Notes: generated from the sequence alone by a model not told the origin. 64,000 bases of DNA from Chrysemys picta bellii (GCF_011386835.1 NC_088791.1:26696998-26760997), one strand, 5' to 3'; positions 1 through 11,712 are shown, numbered from the stretch's first letter. Program-made: numbers and translations.

Positions 1-49
1 CCTTTGTAGCTACACCATTGCTTAACAGCCTGCCCTACCCCCCTCCCCG

Positions 50-285
50 CCAGGGACTGTCAGGCTCCCTGCTGCAAAGCTGGGAATCTAGCAATCCCCA
101 ACCACCCAGCTCTAGCCAGGACTCTGGGGGCTGGCAAGTTCCCTGCTGCAAAGCTGCACGTCTAGCAGTCCCCAGAAACCCAGCTGTAGATATGGATCCA
201 GGGGCTGCAAGGCTCTTGAATGCAGAGCTATTGATCCTAGAAGTGAGCACTTTGTCAAAACGTTTAGCTCCAGTGATTTGCCATT
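50..285. repeat. Minisatellite-like tandem repeat, about 75-bp unit, roughly three units
   Basis: A block containing CCCTGCTGCAAAGCTG recurs near 67 and 141 and again, decayed, near 213, each about 74-75 bases apart and each followed by a version of TCTAGCA(A/G)TCCCCA and CCCAGCT(C/G)TAG. The open frames that overlap it on both strands follow from the repeat and its lack of stops, and do not look like a protein. It may be an internal part of a larger dispersed element cut by the window edge. Confidence 0.55.
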
Positions 286-2797
286 TTCCAATACAGCTTG
301 GTGAACATTTCTGACCTGCTCTATGTAGCATTCTAATAGGAACAGGAAAGGGAAGGCAGGAAGTGAGGGCGTGGATCCCAATCCCTCAAGTGGCCCACAT
401 GGAGAAGGATGCTGACCTGTATAAAGGAGTAAAGCCCTGGTGACCTGAGAAGTTTGGGGAGTACCTAAAGAGCACTAATGAGCCCACAGAGATTCACATG
501 CACTTCTACCACAATTTACAAAGTCATAGGAAAGTCTTTGTATTAGTCATGAGTCATATGTGTCAACTATGTAATGCTGATCAATTGGAAACGAAGTTCT
601 AAAAAGCAAATTTTTTAAAAAATATTTCTTTGGAAACCTAGATTTCTGGCATATTCCCCAAACATTTTGAAGATATAAATCAAAATTGTAATAGCATTTT
701 ATATGCTACACCAGATAGCAGAAAGCTTAGGACTTGGTTTTATTTAAACTAAATATGACAATGAATGAAAAGGTTAATATTAGATAAGAATGTAAAACGA
801 AAGACTCTAGGTGTTCTTGTTACTTCTGAGCTGGGAACCTTGGGCATCAGGTATATGTGCTCCTTCTCAATTACATATTTGGGAGCCAAAGGCACAAAAA
901 TGAAAAATTCTATAAAATATCGAAAAATGATGCTGTACGTGTCTTGCTCTTCAAAATCTCTCCTGGCTCTTTTGGAAATTATTTATTGAAAATCAGACAT
1001 TGTAGATTTAAACGTACACACAAAGTGCATAGAAACAGTATTTATTACAAAATATGTCTTTTCATTGAATACAACCTCTGTTTATCTATGATGGAAGAAG
1101 TAATGTTTTATTTCCAGTTTATTACTGCAACTGAAGACTATTTCAGCCCATTACCTTGGATCATTATCAACCATTTTTCATGATTCAGAAACCTTTGCTT
1201 TATAATTCTATAAAGCAGTAGGAAGGAAATTAAAATCCTTCCTGAGTAATTTTTTGTTACATAAATATGCATTTAAAAAAAGAATGTAAGAATTCAGTGT
1301 TAATAAAGTTCTCACTAAAAGGACTGATGTGTGTAAGGAAACATCAACATTTAGTTGCCTTTTTTAAAAAACATTTAAACTATTAAAAACTATTTTTTTA
1401 AAAAACTACATCCAAATGTACAATAAGGGCCTCCTTCTGCATGTGAGTACTTTCATTAAAATCAATGGAACTACTCACTTAAGTGCTACTCAGAGTGAAT
1501 AAGGGTTACAGGACCAGCCCTAAGTGAACTGCACCCTCATACCTAAAATACATTGCTGCTGATTGATTTTTTCGGGATGGTTACATGCTGCTTCATGGGA
1601 AAAAACACACATCTAGTTTGATAGAATGTAACAGACTTCTAAAGCACTTCCTGGCTCTTGCAATCAGCTAAGGGTCAGCATGACTTGATAAATTATTAAA
1701 TATTATGAAAAAAGAATAGACTAGTAATTCTGGCAGATGCAGTCTTCTACCCATCAATACACAAGCTTTACATTGAAGCCTTGGGATTGTTTTACTGTTA
1801 TTATTACTCCTCCATTATTAAACAATAAAGCCTTTCAGTGCACGTGGTAATGTGGAAAATATTGCCCATAAGCTAACATGAACTTTATGAAAGAGATGAA
1901 TAAGTGGACAACAGTTTAATTGACTCTGTAAGTAAAACATTTAACTATTCTGGTATCCAGAAACAAACCAGGGCCTAGACAGAGTAACTGAACCTACAGT
2001 AGGTGGACCATTACATCCATGTGAATCAGGTTGCAGGAATTTTAATATCTATTTTATAGTCTTTTACTGGATATAAAATTATAAACATTATTTTAATATA
2101 TATAAAAACAATAATTTATTACGAGTTCAGCTCCCGATCCATTACATGATTTGGGATTCAGACATGAACTAGACTGGGCCAGATTGTGAATACACTTACA
2201 AATGTAGTGCTTTATGACCATGCACACTGACTACAGTAGTAAGCAATTTTGCTTGGAAGGGTTTGCAAGAATGAGCCCATAATATACAGATTTAACAAAT
2301 TTATTCTAAAACCTTGAAAATTCTACTTAATCTCTTTTTTTAATGTCCTACTTTTAAAGGATTGTTAAAAATTTTCTCAGGGGCCTATTGTTAGAATCTG
2401 CTCGAGGGTACTATTTTCATTTCACAGATTTATGAATAGAAGGCCCGATAAACTTAACAGAAGTTACACATTTAGAAATTCCAGTGCACTGGGAAGTGAA
2501 TATACCCTCTAATCTGCATAATTCCCCAAAACACCAAATGAGATCCGTTGTGTAATGTGTGATGTCTGTGTGAGTTGAAGGATGGGGTTGTGGGGATGCT
2601 GATACATAATGTATTGGCAGTTTAAGGGTGCTTACTGTCACTGAGGATGAGAGAATTATTTACAGCTGATGTGTAAGTGCTCCTTAGAGAACAATATGAC
2701 ATAAAATGCTCTAAGGCAAATGGATTTAACAACAGTAAACAGAGACCAGGAGTTAATATAAATAGAAAATGTTAATAAGCTACCTTACTACTGAAGT
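286..2797. other. AT-rich non-coding stretch, no gene seen
   Basis: No convincing exon, RNA gene or intact transposon was recognised here. Two weak palindromic segments of the foldback type described elsewhere in the window lie near 1432-1527 (arms containing GTGAGTACTTTCATT and ACTACTCACTTAAG) and near 2165-2260. Confidence 0.5.
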
Positions 2798-3195
2798 CAT
2801 AAAAGAGAAAATTCACTTTTCAAAGACTTCCCCAGGTCCCTTCACCACAGTTGCCAACTTTCACGCGGTAAATAAGCACCCCGACTTCCACAATAAGCCA
2901 AAAATCAAGTTAATCCTATTTCAAAACAAGGCCAAAACAAGCCAAGCTCTAAGAACCCCAACTAGGTCCCTCCGGCATGCAGTCTGGGACTGTGGTGGGT
3001 CCGCTGTGCATCCCTGACTCTCTCCGCCTTGCCCCTGCTTGCCCCCCCTTGCCCCTGCTTGCTGGGATAAAAAAAAAAGAAGCAACAAGCTAAACAAGCA
3101 ACAAGCTACAAGCCAAAAACTAGCCAACAAGCAACTCACAAGCCAATTAAGCCCAAAACAAGCCCAATTTCTGCATTTTTTCCGCCCTACACCCA
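2798..3195. repeat. Probable dispersed repeat, class unknown
   Basis: The segment begins near a GTTGCCAACTTTCACGCGG motif and ends in a low-complexity run of AAGC/CAAGC words (3079-3170) after an A-run. Its composition differs sharply from the flanks. The run of AACAAGC-like words looks like replication slippage inside a transposon. No target duplication was found, so ends and class are uncertain. Confidence 0.35.
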
Positions 3196-4429
3196 CTATC
3201 TATTTTTAAATGCATCCTTACTCTCTTTAGCATACCGGCTTTCTAATGCTTTTACTATATCTTTCGCTTTATAAAAATCTGTTAGACTGACACCTTCATT
3301 CTGCACTGCTGGTTTCACAGGCCTTACTTAGTGGTATATTCTCTTTTGGGAAAATGGCTGTTTTATATTATATCTCTGGTTTATATTAATTTCTCCATTT
3401 ATATAATTATGGTAACTGGCTCCTAAGCCCTTCATCGGTGTAAATAGCTTTTGTGCAATTTTTTCAAAACTTAGCATTAGCTTAAATCTTTTCCTTTCGT
3501 AAGTTTTAAAGCTTCTCCTGGAAGCTCAAATATCAGACATATTATTTGGTAGTTATTGTGTCAGTGACAGGTTTGACAAAGAACCTCTATACTGTCAGAT
3601 GCGCCAAGCCCCTAGCAGGTTCATTCTCAGTAGCAAGTATAGCCAGATTCTGCTGCTTCTTACTTTAGTGTAAATCCAAGTAACTCAATTCAAACCAGTG
3701 TATTTACCCTGAATTTATCTTAATCGAAGTGAGATTATGCCCCAGCTCGTAGTCTTGGCTAACATTATCATACTGACCCACACCAGTTAAGCATGGGAAT
3801 CATCTAACCAAACCTTTCAGTACATTGATAGTAAGTAACCCCAAATAAACTTCTGCTTTGCTGTAAGCAGAGAATCGCTGGAAATCTTCTTTCCTCAGTG
3901 AGGATAAGTGTCACTAACCTTTTCACATGGCAAGTATTCTTAAACCCTACAATCATCCTGATTTGTGCTACAGCAATAATATCCTACAAAAAGATGATCA
4001 CAACTTAACCCAGTATTCTAGTTGTGCTCTACTCTCTACACAACACTAGGGCAACTACCACTTCTTGGGTTGTATTTTGTTTGTTGATATAGCCCATTAT
4101 TCTGTTTGCCCTTTATGTAGCCTTGTCTTACTAACTGGGATGATGGCTCCGAGGTTTTACCTACAAAACCCTAAGTCTCTTTTTAATTTATTTTAAATGA
4201 ATATAATAGTTACTGGCAGCAGTTTCCCCTGGTAACATCTCTATTTTGGTCCTTTGCCAACAGACACGTTTTGTATTTGCCTACATTACCATTACTGGCT
4301 TAAGAGGGGACTGTGATCTTTTATGAGCTTGCATTGTTCCTTATTATAATTCTAAATTTGATAAAATCCACTAATTTTGATGTTTTAATATTCTCATCTA
4401 AATGAACTATGTACACTATAACAAAAAGG
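3196..4429. other. AT-rich non-coding stretch, no gene seen
   Basis: No exon or RNA gene recognised. A short imperfect palindrome lies near 3645-3722 (arms around CCAGATTCTGC and the TTTACCCTGAATTTA side). Confidence 0.45.
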
Positions 4430-4795
4430 TCCTAAAAGCAATCCCTGGGGTACCCCTCTGGCAACCTCTTTCCAACTAGAGAATTTATCATTTACAGCCA
4501 CTCCTTGTTTCTTGTTTTGCAGCTAGTTTTCTGTTCAACAAGTTACTTTATCCTTATTCCATGATTCCTTATCACAACCTGTCTAAAAGTCAATTTGAAA
4601 ATATGTACTGTATATAATACCCACAGCAGATCCCTCACCTACTAACACAATAATATCTTCAAAGAACTTTAGAGAGTTACCAAGATGAACTTCTCTCTCC
4701 TAAATCAACACTGGTTGTTTCCAATTAAATTATTCTTTTCAAGGTGTTCCTTGTCCCTGACCGAAATCTTACAAAACACATAGTGTAGAACTTGA
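4430..4795 (-). repeat. Old CR1/L3-like LINE fragment (minus strand)
   Basis: The plus strand reads like the reverse complement of an old CR1-clade 3' coding region: a CCCTGGGGTACCCCTCTGGC block, then segments around CACTCCTTGTTTC, TTTTCTGTTCAACAAGTT and AAAGTCAATTTGAAAATA, in the order expected for L3/CR1 relics. It is heavily mutated with no open frame. The assignment rests on remembered family resemblance, not on a search. Confidence 0.4.
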
Positions 4796-4863
4796 AATAT
4801 GTGATTGAAAGATAATTTTAATTAAATCAGTGCTGATAGCTGAAAACATTTAACATTTATTTT

Positions 4864-4980
4864 GGGACTGATCCTACAAGTCTTATTTATGTGAGTAATC
4901 TTTAGTCACAGAAGTAGCCCTATTGAAGATAATGTACCACTCACATGAGTAAAGATTACTAATGTTTGAGATCTACAGGT
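4864..4980. repeat. Short foldback (palindromic) dispersed element
   Basis: Left arm GTGAGTAATCTTTAG and right arm GAGTAAAGATTACTAATG pair as an imperfect inverted repeat around a centre containing CCCTATTGAAGATAATG. It belongs to the class of short palindromes seen several times in this window. Confidence 0.5.
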
Positions 4981-5381
4981 GAAAAAAGCTGTGTAAGAGC
5001 TTAAATATAAGTACTTGCTGGATCAGGACTACTACTAGCAGTAAATGAGTTCTAGTTTTGTCTACCGTATCCTTTGTACCTTCAAATATGTTACAGATAC
5101 ATCGAGGTCAGTTCACAAATACAGTTCACCACTTCTATAAGATTATTCTCAAAGACAAAGGATTTAACATGATAGCATAAAGCATACTGAAAAGAAGGAG
5201 TTTACACAGTAGTTCACATCAATTCAGTTGAAAGATGGACACTGGTGTAGTTTAATAATGAATATGACATTTTTCCCCTTGTGAGAAAAGGGAAAATATT
5301 TAAAAGTTCCCAAACATTTATAAAATTGAAATTAAAAACCAAAAGAAAACCTGTTGAATCTGCACCACTATTGGCAGCAAA

Positions 5382-5444
5382 GGACCAGATTCTCAGTGAG
5401 GGGAAATTGCCATGCTGCTTTACTCTAGATGTGAATCTGGTCCC
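5382..5444. repeat. Short foldback element, 63 bp
   Basis: GGACCAGATTCTCA at 5382-5395 is nearly the exact reverse complement of TGAATCTGGTCCC at 5432-5444. The loop is short and unique. No flanking duplication is evident. Confidence 0.55.
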
Positions 5445-5710
5445 ATGTATTTAAGACAAAGCGGGGGGAAAAGATGGGGGGAAGAGTGGAGCGAAAATAT
5501 GTATTGGTTGGTTCAATGGAGCATCTTCTATTGAAACTGACAGTTTTCAGGAGTTCTCTTCCTCAAAGCATGGGTTGAGAAAACAATTTCACTGCCCAGT
5601 TCACATGAACTACTGTAGATGAGCAGAGATCAGAACACAGTGTGAAAGTGCCGTAATTACTCTGCCTTAATAAGCCTAAAATATATTGTTGGTTTTTTTC
5701 CATCTGTAAC

Positions 5711-6679
5711 TAGGGTGACCAGACGTCCCGACTTTATCGGGACTGTCCCAATATTTCTTTGTTTGTCCCGCATCCCGACCGATGTGCGGTCGGGACACTG
5801 GTCAAACAAGGAAATGCTCCGGAGCCCGGAAGTGCTCGCGCCCCGCCCCGACTCCGCCCCCTCCCCCCCCATTGGCTCCCTCCCCGAATCCCTGCCTCTT
5901 CCCCAGGCTCACCATTCCTCCTCCCTCCACAAGTGCTGGAGGGAGGCCCGGGAGACGCAGGAGGAGCACGGGGCCGGGGTGAGTGAGAGTCCGGCCTGGC
6001 CCCGAGCAGGCAGGACTCAGTCGGGCAGTAGGGAGAGTAGGGGGGCGGCCCGCGGGGCCAGGCGGTGGCTGTTCTCCCCCCCTGGGCAGCGGGACTCGGG
6101 AGCAGCTGCTGCTGCAGCTCCCACTGCCACGGGGGGAGGAAGCGGCCGATGGCCAAGCTCGGCGGCTGCGGCTCTGGTGCCCGAACCCCACAAACCCGGG
6201 CCTGCTGCGGGGACCCAGCAGCGCGCATGCTGCACCCAGCCCCTGGCCAGTCGCGTCTGGGCTGCTGCCCAGCTGGTGCTCTCCCGCAGCGGCCCTGGAG
6301 TGGGGGCAGCAGGCCCCAGCCCCCCCGTCCTGCTCGGGTCCCACAGGGGAACGAATGGGCCTGGGCTGCCGATGCCTCCGCCCCGGGTCCGCCGCGGGAG
6401 AGCACCAGCTGGGCAGCAACCCAGATGCGACTGACCAGGAGCTGGGCGCAGCGTGTGCACTGCTGGGTCCCTGCAGCAGGCCCAGGCTCGGGGGGTTTGG
6501 GCCCCGGCGCCAGAGCCGCAGCCGCCGAGCTTGGCCATCGGCTCTCACTCACCCTGGCCCCCCGCTTCCCCTGCGTCTCCCGGGCCTCCCTCCAGCGCTT
6601 CTGAAGGAAGGGTGTTATTTTTTTTTTTGCCCCCCCCGCGCCGTCCCAATAATTTGACTTGGGTGATCTGGTCACCCTA
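5711..6679. mobile_element. hAT-like non-autonomous foldback transposon, 969 bp, with exact 8-bp target duplication
   Basis: TIRs TAGGGTGACCAGA (from 5711) and TCTGGTCACCCTA (to 6679) are perfect reverse complements. The flanking octamer TCTGTAAC occurs at 5703-5710 and again at 6680-6687, as expected for a hAT-type 8-bp target duplication. The interior is very GC-rich and is a long imperfect palindrome: about 6147-6180 pairs with 6507-6541, with the axis near 6345. The left side carries extra unpaired sequence. Both strands therefore encode near-identical alanine/proline-rich open frames, which are by-products of GC content and symmetry, not proteins. No transposase is encoded. A related 488-bp copy lies at 32184-32671. 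Confidence 0.9.
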
Positions 6680-6798
6680 TCTGTAACTGAGAATCTATAA
6701 AATTCACAGTGTTTATGTAGTAATTTTCTGCTCTGATCAACAAATTTTCCATTGCTCAGGCAGTACAGTGGGAGCAGAAACCTTCCTCAAGTCTGTAG

Positions 6799-6962
6799 GG
6801 GTATGTCTACACTGCAATTAAAAACCTGTGACTGGTGCCAGCTGACTCGGGCTTGGGCTAAGGGGCTGTTGAATTGTGACATAGATGTTCAGGCTTGAGC
6901 TGAAGCCCAGGCTCTAGGACACCCAGCCGTGTGTGTCTAATTGCAGTGTGGACCTATCCTCT
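6799..6962. mobile_element. MITE with TIR TCTACACTGCAATTA (short copy)
   Basis: TATGTCTACACTGCAATTA on the left and TAATTGCAGTGTGGACCTA on the right are inverted repeats. The body (GGGCTTGGGCTAAGGGGCTG, GAGCTGAAGCCCAGG) matches the longer copy at 58914-59190, so this is an internally deleted family member. Superfamily not assigned; no clear target duplication. Confidence 0.7.
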
Positions 6963-7470
6963 CCGACTTTCACACTGGGCAGAAGATGTGGGAGGGCCAA
7001 AGGAGGAGTGGCCAGAGTTCAGTGCATTCTGGTTACCCACAGCTGGAAGTCTGACACTTTTATTAACTTTGAACTGTATTACTTTTATTAATCAATAATG
7101 CATTAGGTATTTGTTAGTATTTAAATTAGCAGTTTACTGGAGGAAACCGTGTTTGAATACTGGTTATGCATACTGAGGTACTTATCAGATTGGCTTTCAG
7201 ATCACTGAAAATAGAACAGTAAACACTAAGGAGAAAACCCACAGAATAGGACACCTCCCGCCCCCTCACTTGAAAGTAATAACAAAATCTTCACACCAAA
7301 GGAAGCAAAAACAAACAAAACCCAGTAGAAAAACAATCAAATCCTCATCATTTCACAGCACTGATGCTAACGTTCTCTTAGTAAGGAATACTATATATAT
7401 CTGCTATAATGTCTTTTTGGTTGTATTATCTATATTAAGGGACATTTACTACAAACAGAAAACCTTAGTA

Positions 7471-7590
7471 CACCTCTACCACAATATAACGCTGTCCTCG
7501 GGAGCCAAAAAATCTTACTGTATTATAGGTGAAACCGCGTTATATCCGAATTCGTGTTATATCGGGTCACGTTATATCGGGGTAGAGGTG
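7471..7590. mobile_element. TA-target MITE, internally deleted copy (120 bp)
   Basis: TIRs CACCTCTACC at the left and GGTAGAGGTG at the right are perfect inverted repeats flanked by TA on both sides (7469-7470, 7591-7592). The body shares CTGTCCTCGGGAGCCAAAAA and GTTATATCGGGTCACGTTAT with the 190-bp copy at 13754-13943. The missing ~70 bases end at a repeated CGCRTTATAT word, which suggests deletion between short direct repeats. TA target use suggests a Tc1/mariner-like mobiliser (inference). Confidence 0.85.
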
Positions 7591-7592
7591 TA

Positions 7593-9357
7593 TTACGCTG
7601 CTATTTCCATCCAGCATAGCACACAATCAGTTAAGGAAAACAAGAGGGCAGAAAATAAAGTCATGCTGCATTTCATACCTCTGCTAGAAACATATTAAGA
7701 CTTAATACCAGCAATCCCAAATATGCAAAAGCAATTCCAGATCAGATATGGGAAGGGAAAATAAAATAAAACTCTCAGGAACAGACATCCTTTTGTAAAC
7801 GATCGTACAGTATAGGCAGTGATTTAAAAAGAAGTCCATTGTTAATGGAAAGCTTTGTGCTCCAAAGCACACTTTATGACTGAATCTTAAGAATTAGACT
7901 TGGTGGGCTAGGTCCATTCCATGGCCAACATGTTTAGGATTTTTAGGCATTATATTTTTGAGTGTTTCATCCAAACTAGTTTAAAATTCTTCTAGCTATG
8001 GGGTTTCAAACATATCCCACCTCCTGGTTATGAGAGAGTCACACTTAACAGGGCTAGCTGCATATCCATCTCCTTGCTAGTCTCTCTGAGTGCACCCCCA
8101 CAAGTGTCAGATCTCATGCATTTCCCTCTTCTGGGTTGGAATGCTTCAGCTCTTCCACCCAACTCAGGCACTGGGTTATAGTACCCTGTATATCAACCAT
8201 GCTTAATCAGCAGGTCTGACTGTGTTCAACACCTGCCGTTCTTTTCTTCGGGAGTCTGACCAGTGGTGTATATAGTGATCAAAAAGCTTGGAATTTCTTG
8301 TCTCTTAACCTTCAACTGGCTTCAACTTGAGCCGTTCTTTTCCCTTCCTGATTGTTTTTCCGTAAAGCTTCTATTAAACTAAACCAATATATTCACACCG
8401 TAAACATCCCAATTGTCAACATACAATATTCATAAATTATTGCAGAATACATCCAGTTCCATCACTGAGAGGATGGATCTTTCTTCCTCATCCTTATTGT
8501 AAGAAGGAATAAAGCTTGAGGGAACAGACCTTTGCAACAGCGGGCCATCAGAACTCATTGACCTATACTCTTCTAAATACAAGGCACAGCTAGGTGACTA
8601 CTGATCAGTACATATGAGATGGCAGCTCACCCCACAACTGCATCTAAAAGTTAGGCCTCTCCCATAAATTAGAGAGTCCCAGGAATTTGGGGATTTTGGG
8701 CCATGGGAGCATGCTCTGTGCAGTTGGCATGTAAAAGCTCCACGAGGCTGGAGTACACTCACTGCAGATTGAATGCTCAGAGAATTTAGCAGCTAGCCTA
8801 AAATGAACATGTGTAAATGGCAATTTTCAGAGACTTGTAACAGACATATCTGGGTGGGTTTTCATGAGGACAGCAAAAGGCGTCCCCCAAACCCTAGAAC
8901 TATCCCTCAAATTTCAAATCTCTGCTTCTCAAACTGATGATTGGGTGGGGGAGGATTAATTTCAGCTTGAACAGTTCAAGTTAGGTAAGGTTATAGGCAA
9001 CTGAAAACAGGTCTTATAATAGAAAGTGTTAGGCAAACTTAACTACCAGCTCTCCCAGCTATCACTACGAGCCTCACTTTTAACAATGGGGACTTCAAAT
9101 AAAACTGATTTAAAACTTCAAAACAAACAGTTTCGATAAGTTTCCCACATGAAACTTGGAACAAAGTCGATCTGAAAATTCCTAGTCAATAACTTGTCTC
9201 TGAACTTTGGCCTCAGCTTCTTTGGGTTTTGCTGAAAACAGGTCTGCAAACAACCTGAACTTTGTCCAACTCATGAACTTAATATGATACTTTAAACGCT
9301 CCTATTTCTTCACCATTTGTTGGCAAATTGGAAAGCTGGCTATGTCATTCCACATGA
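7593..9357. other. Non-coding stretch with a possible old retroelement fragment
   Basis: No exon was recognised. About 8010-8490 has the pyrimidine-rich, mixed look of a decayed LTR or retroelement fragment on the minus strand, but I found neither ends nor flanking duplications. Confidence 0.3.
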
Positions 9358-9365
9358 GCTGTCCA

Positions 9366-10887
9366 TAGGGTTGCCAATTTTCTACTCGCACAAAACCAAA
9401 CACCCTTGCCCTGCACCCTGCCATATCACTCCAAGGCTCTACCACTTCTCAGAGGCCCCGCCCCCTGCTCACTCCATCCCTACCTCCCTTTGTTGCTCGC
9501 ACTCTCCATCCTCCCTCACTCGGTCATTTTCACCGGGCTGGCTCAGAGGGTTGGGGGTGCAGGCTCTGGGGTGGAGCCAGGGATGAGGGGTTTGGGGTCT
9601 AGGAGGGTGTAGCGGGATGGTCACCCGCTCCGAGCCTGAAAGGATTACAACCAGCCCTGGGAGAGGGCTGGAGGTACGAGCCAAAGGCTGGGCTGATTGG
9701 GGAAACAGCCTCAGCTGGGGCCATGCCCCAATCAGGCCCCAGCTGGCCTTATAAAAGGCAGTGGGGCAGGAGCTCAGGCAGAGCCTCTCTCTTGCTGGAG
9801 AGAGAAGGACCTGACTGCCTGGGAGAAAAGGGTACCTGGAGTGGAGCAGGGCTGGGGGAAGGCCTGGGGAGCTTCAGCCTGGAAAACCCCCAGGCTGCAG
9901 GCCTTGCTGAAGGCTGGGAGGGGTACTGGGGTTGCAGAGGTGCAGCCCATGGTTAGGCAAAGGCAGCAGGTCGAAACACCCCTTTGCCAATGATGAATGG
10001 CTTGTACATTGCAGTCTGCCCCAGTGAGCGGGGGCTAGATGGAGACTGGCAGTAGCCCTAGACTGAGGCAAGGTGGGGATAGAGGGTTGGGGGTTCCCCG
10101 GGGAGGGGAGACCCAGATCTGTGAGGGTACTGCCAGGGGGCAGCACCCAAGGTTAAGGGGCACTGGGATCTGGGAGGGACACGGAGCCAGTGGCAAGCGG
10201 GACACCGGCCTGCAGAGGAAGCTCCTTAGGCTGGGGAGCTAATTCCTGAGACAACCAGCAGGAGGCACCGCACCGGTGAGTTGCTGCATTGCTACAGAGG
10301 GTGCTCCGGACTGGGACACAGGGGTTCAGAGAGTGGGAGGGGGAATCATGGCTGGGGCAGGGGGTTGGGCTGTGTGGGGGATGAGGGCTCCAGCTGGGGG
10401 TGCAGGTTCTGGTGTGGGGCTGGGGATCAGGGATTTGGGGTACAGGAGGGGCTCCGGGCTGGGGCATGGGAGGGGGCCAGCGGTGCAAGCTCAGAGTGGC
10501 GCTTACCTCAAGCAGCTCCTGGAAGTAGCGGCATCTCCCGCCTCTGGCTCCTACATGGTGATGTGTCCAGGCAGCACTGTGAGCTGCCCTGTCCTCAGGT
10601 GCCACCTCTGCAGCTCCCATTGGATGCAGTTCCCAGCCAATGGGAGCTGCGGAACTAGCGGTTGGGGCGGGGACAGCATGCGGAGCCCCCTGGCTGCCCT
10701 TACACACAGGAGCCAGAAGGGGTCAAGCAGGGAGCTTCACGGAGGTAGGGCAGGCAGGGAGCCTGCCTTAGTCCAGCTGCACCACCAACCAGACTTTTAA
10801 CAGCCCGGTCAGCACTGCTTACCAGAGACGCCAGAGTTCCTTTTCGACAGGGCATTCCGTTCGAAAACCGGACACCTGGCAACCCTA
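9366..10887. mobile_element. hAT-like non-autonomous element (TIR TAGGGTTGCCAA), split by a solo LTR
   Basis: The left end TAGGGTTGCCAA pairs with the right end TGGCAACCCTA. Flanking octamers GCTGTCCA (9358-9365) and GATGTCCA (10888-10895) agree at 7 of 8 positions, consistent with a mutated hAT 8-bp duplication. The GC-rich body contains repeated GGGTTTGGGGT and GCTCC(G/A)GGCTGGG words, and a CTCCCATTGGATGCAG / CAGCCAATGGGAGCTG inverted pair. A complete LTR occupies 9608-10296; without it and its 5-bp duplication the element is about 828 bp. A second copy lies at 54108-55160. The open frames within it are GC-driven artefacts. Confidence 0.88.
9608..10296. mobile_element. Solo LTR of an endogenous retrovirus-like element, 689 bp, with exact 5-bp target duplication
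   Basis: The segment starts TGTAGC and ends GCTACA, a TG...CA LTR signature with a 6-bp inverted end. It is flanked by GAGGG at 9603-9607 and 10297-10301. Removing it restores a continuous GC-rich hAT-like body, so it is a nested insertion. A TATA-like TTATAAAA lies at 9750-9757, and CCCCAATCAGG upstream could be a CCAAT site. No internal gag/pol/env sequence remains, as expected after LTR-LTR recombination. A 5-bp duplication is typical of ERVL-like and some other LTR elements; the exact class is not settled. Confidence 0.85.
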
Positions 10888-11084
10888 GATGTCCATGAAT
10901 AAATTTCAGCTTTCTTTGGAGGACTGTTAATTTTTCTTGAAAGGTATCTTAACTGGTGGATTCTTGTTCTAAAGCTGTGATTTGAATCATTTCACTGTGA
11001 GGTGATGTCCATCAGAAATGCAAGATCACTGAGCCTCTTGTAGTCTTCAGCTATACCAACTGATCAACGCTTTTCAGTTAGAAG

Positions 11085-11712
11085 GGGCTTACTTGTGTCT
11101 TGTCCAAGGCCGGCTCCAGGCACCAGCCTTCCAATCAGGTGCTTGGGGGGCAATCTGCAAGGGGTGGCAGTCCATGTGTTTTTGCCCCCAAGCAGCGCAC
11201 CAAATTGCCGCCGCAGACGGCGGGGGCAGTCCGTGTGCCATTAGGGCGGCACGTGCGTTTCTGTGGCGGCGGCAATTCAGAGGCAGCTTCTCTGTTCAGC
11301 TGTCCCGTGGCGGCAATTTGGTGGCAGAAGACAGAAGCTGCCGCCGAATTGCCGCTGCCGCAGAAACGCGCGTGCTGCCCTAACGGCACATGGACTGCCC
11401 CCGCCATCTGCGGCGGCAATTCGGCGCGCTGCTTGGGGCGGCAAAAACAGTAGAGCCGGCCCTGTCTTGTCTACACACACAACGTTGTACCACTACAACT
11501 GCTAAAGCAGTACAACCCCCCAAGCATGGACATAGTTATATGGCTATAAGATGCTTTATACCCATATAGCTATCACAGAACAGGAAGTTATACCAGTATA
11601 AGGCACTTTTATATTCATATAACTTCATCCACATGAAACTGTACCAGTATAGCTATTTTCACAAGTCGAAATAATTAATACCAGTACAAAAACTGTATGT
11701 GGATCAGATCTT
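11085..11712. mobile_element. MITE (CTTGTCTACAC-type end) interrupted by a hAT-like insertion
   Basis: The sequence GGGGCTTACTTGTGTCTTGTC continues, after an inserted 360-bp element, into TCTTGTCTACACACACAAC and then a body rich in TATACCAGTATA and TATAGCTAT words. A similar body occurs at 56345-56515. The outer boundaries are approximate. Confidence 0.6.
11105..11464. mobile_element. hAT-like foldback element, TIR CAGGGCCGGCTC family, 360 bp
   Basis: The ends are CAAGGCCGGCTCCAGG and GTAGAGCCGGCCCTG. TCTTGTC is repeated directly on both sides (11098-11104 and 11465-11471). The interior is palindromic: modules with AATTGCCGCCGCAGA(C) and GCGGCGGCAATT, CACGTGCGTTTCTG and CAGAAACGCGCGTGC, occur in opposite orientations. 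Open frames on both strands therefore mirror each other and are not genes. Related copies lie at 26053-26275 and 63495-63623. Confidence 0.85.

Noticed and set aside
5715..6675. Long GC-rich open frames on both strands (up to 313 codons)
   Set aside because: They lie wholly inside a palindromic transposon, mirror each other, and have alanine/proline/arginine-rich composition with no domain.
9697..10800. Several open frames of 70-184 codons around 9.7-10.8 kb
   Set aside because: They cross the solo LTR and its hAT-like host, overlap on both strands, and have no recognisable motifs.
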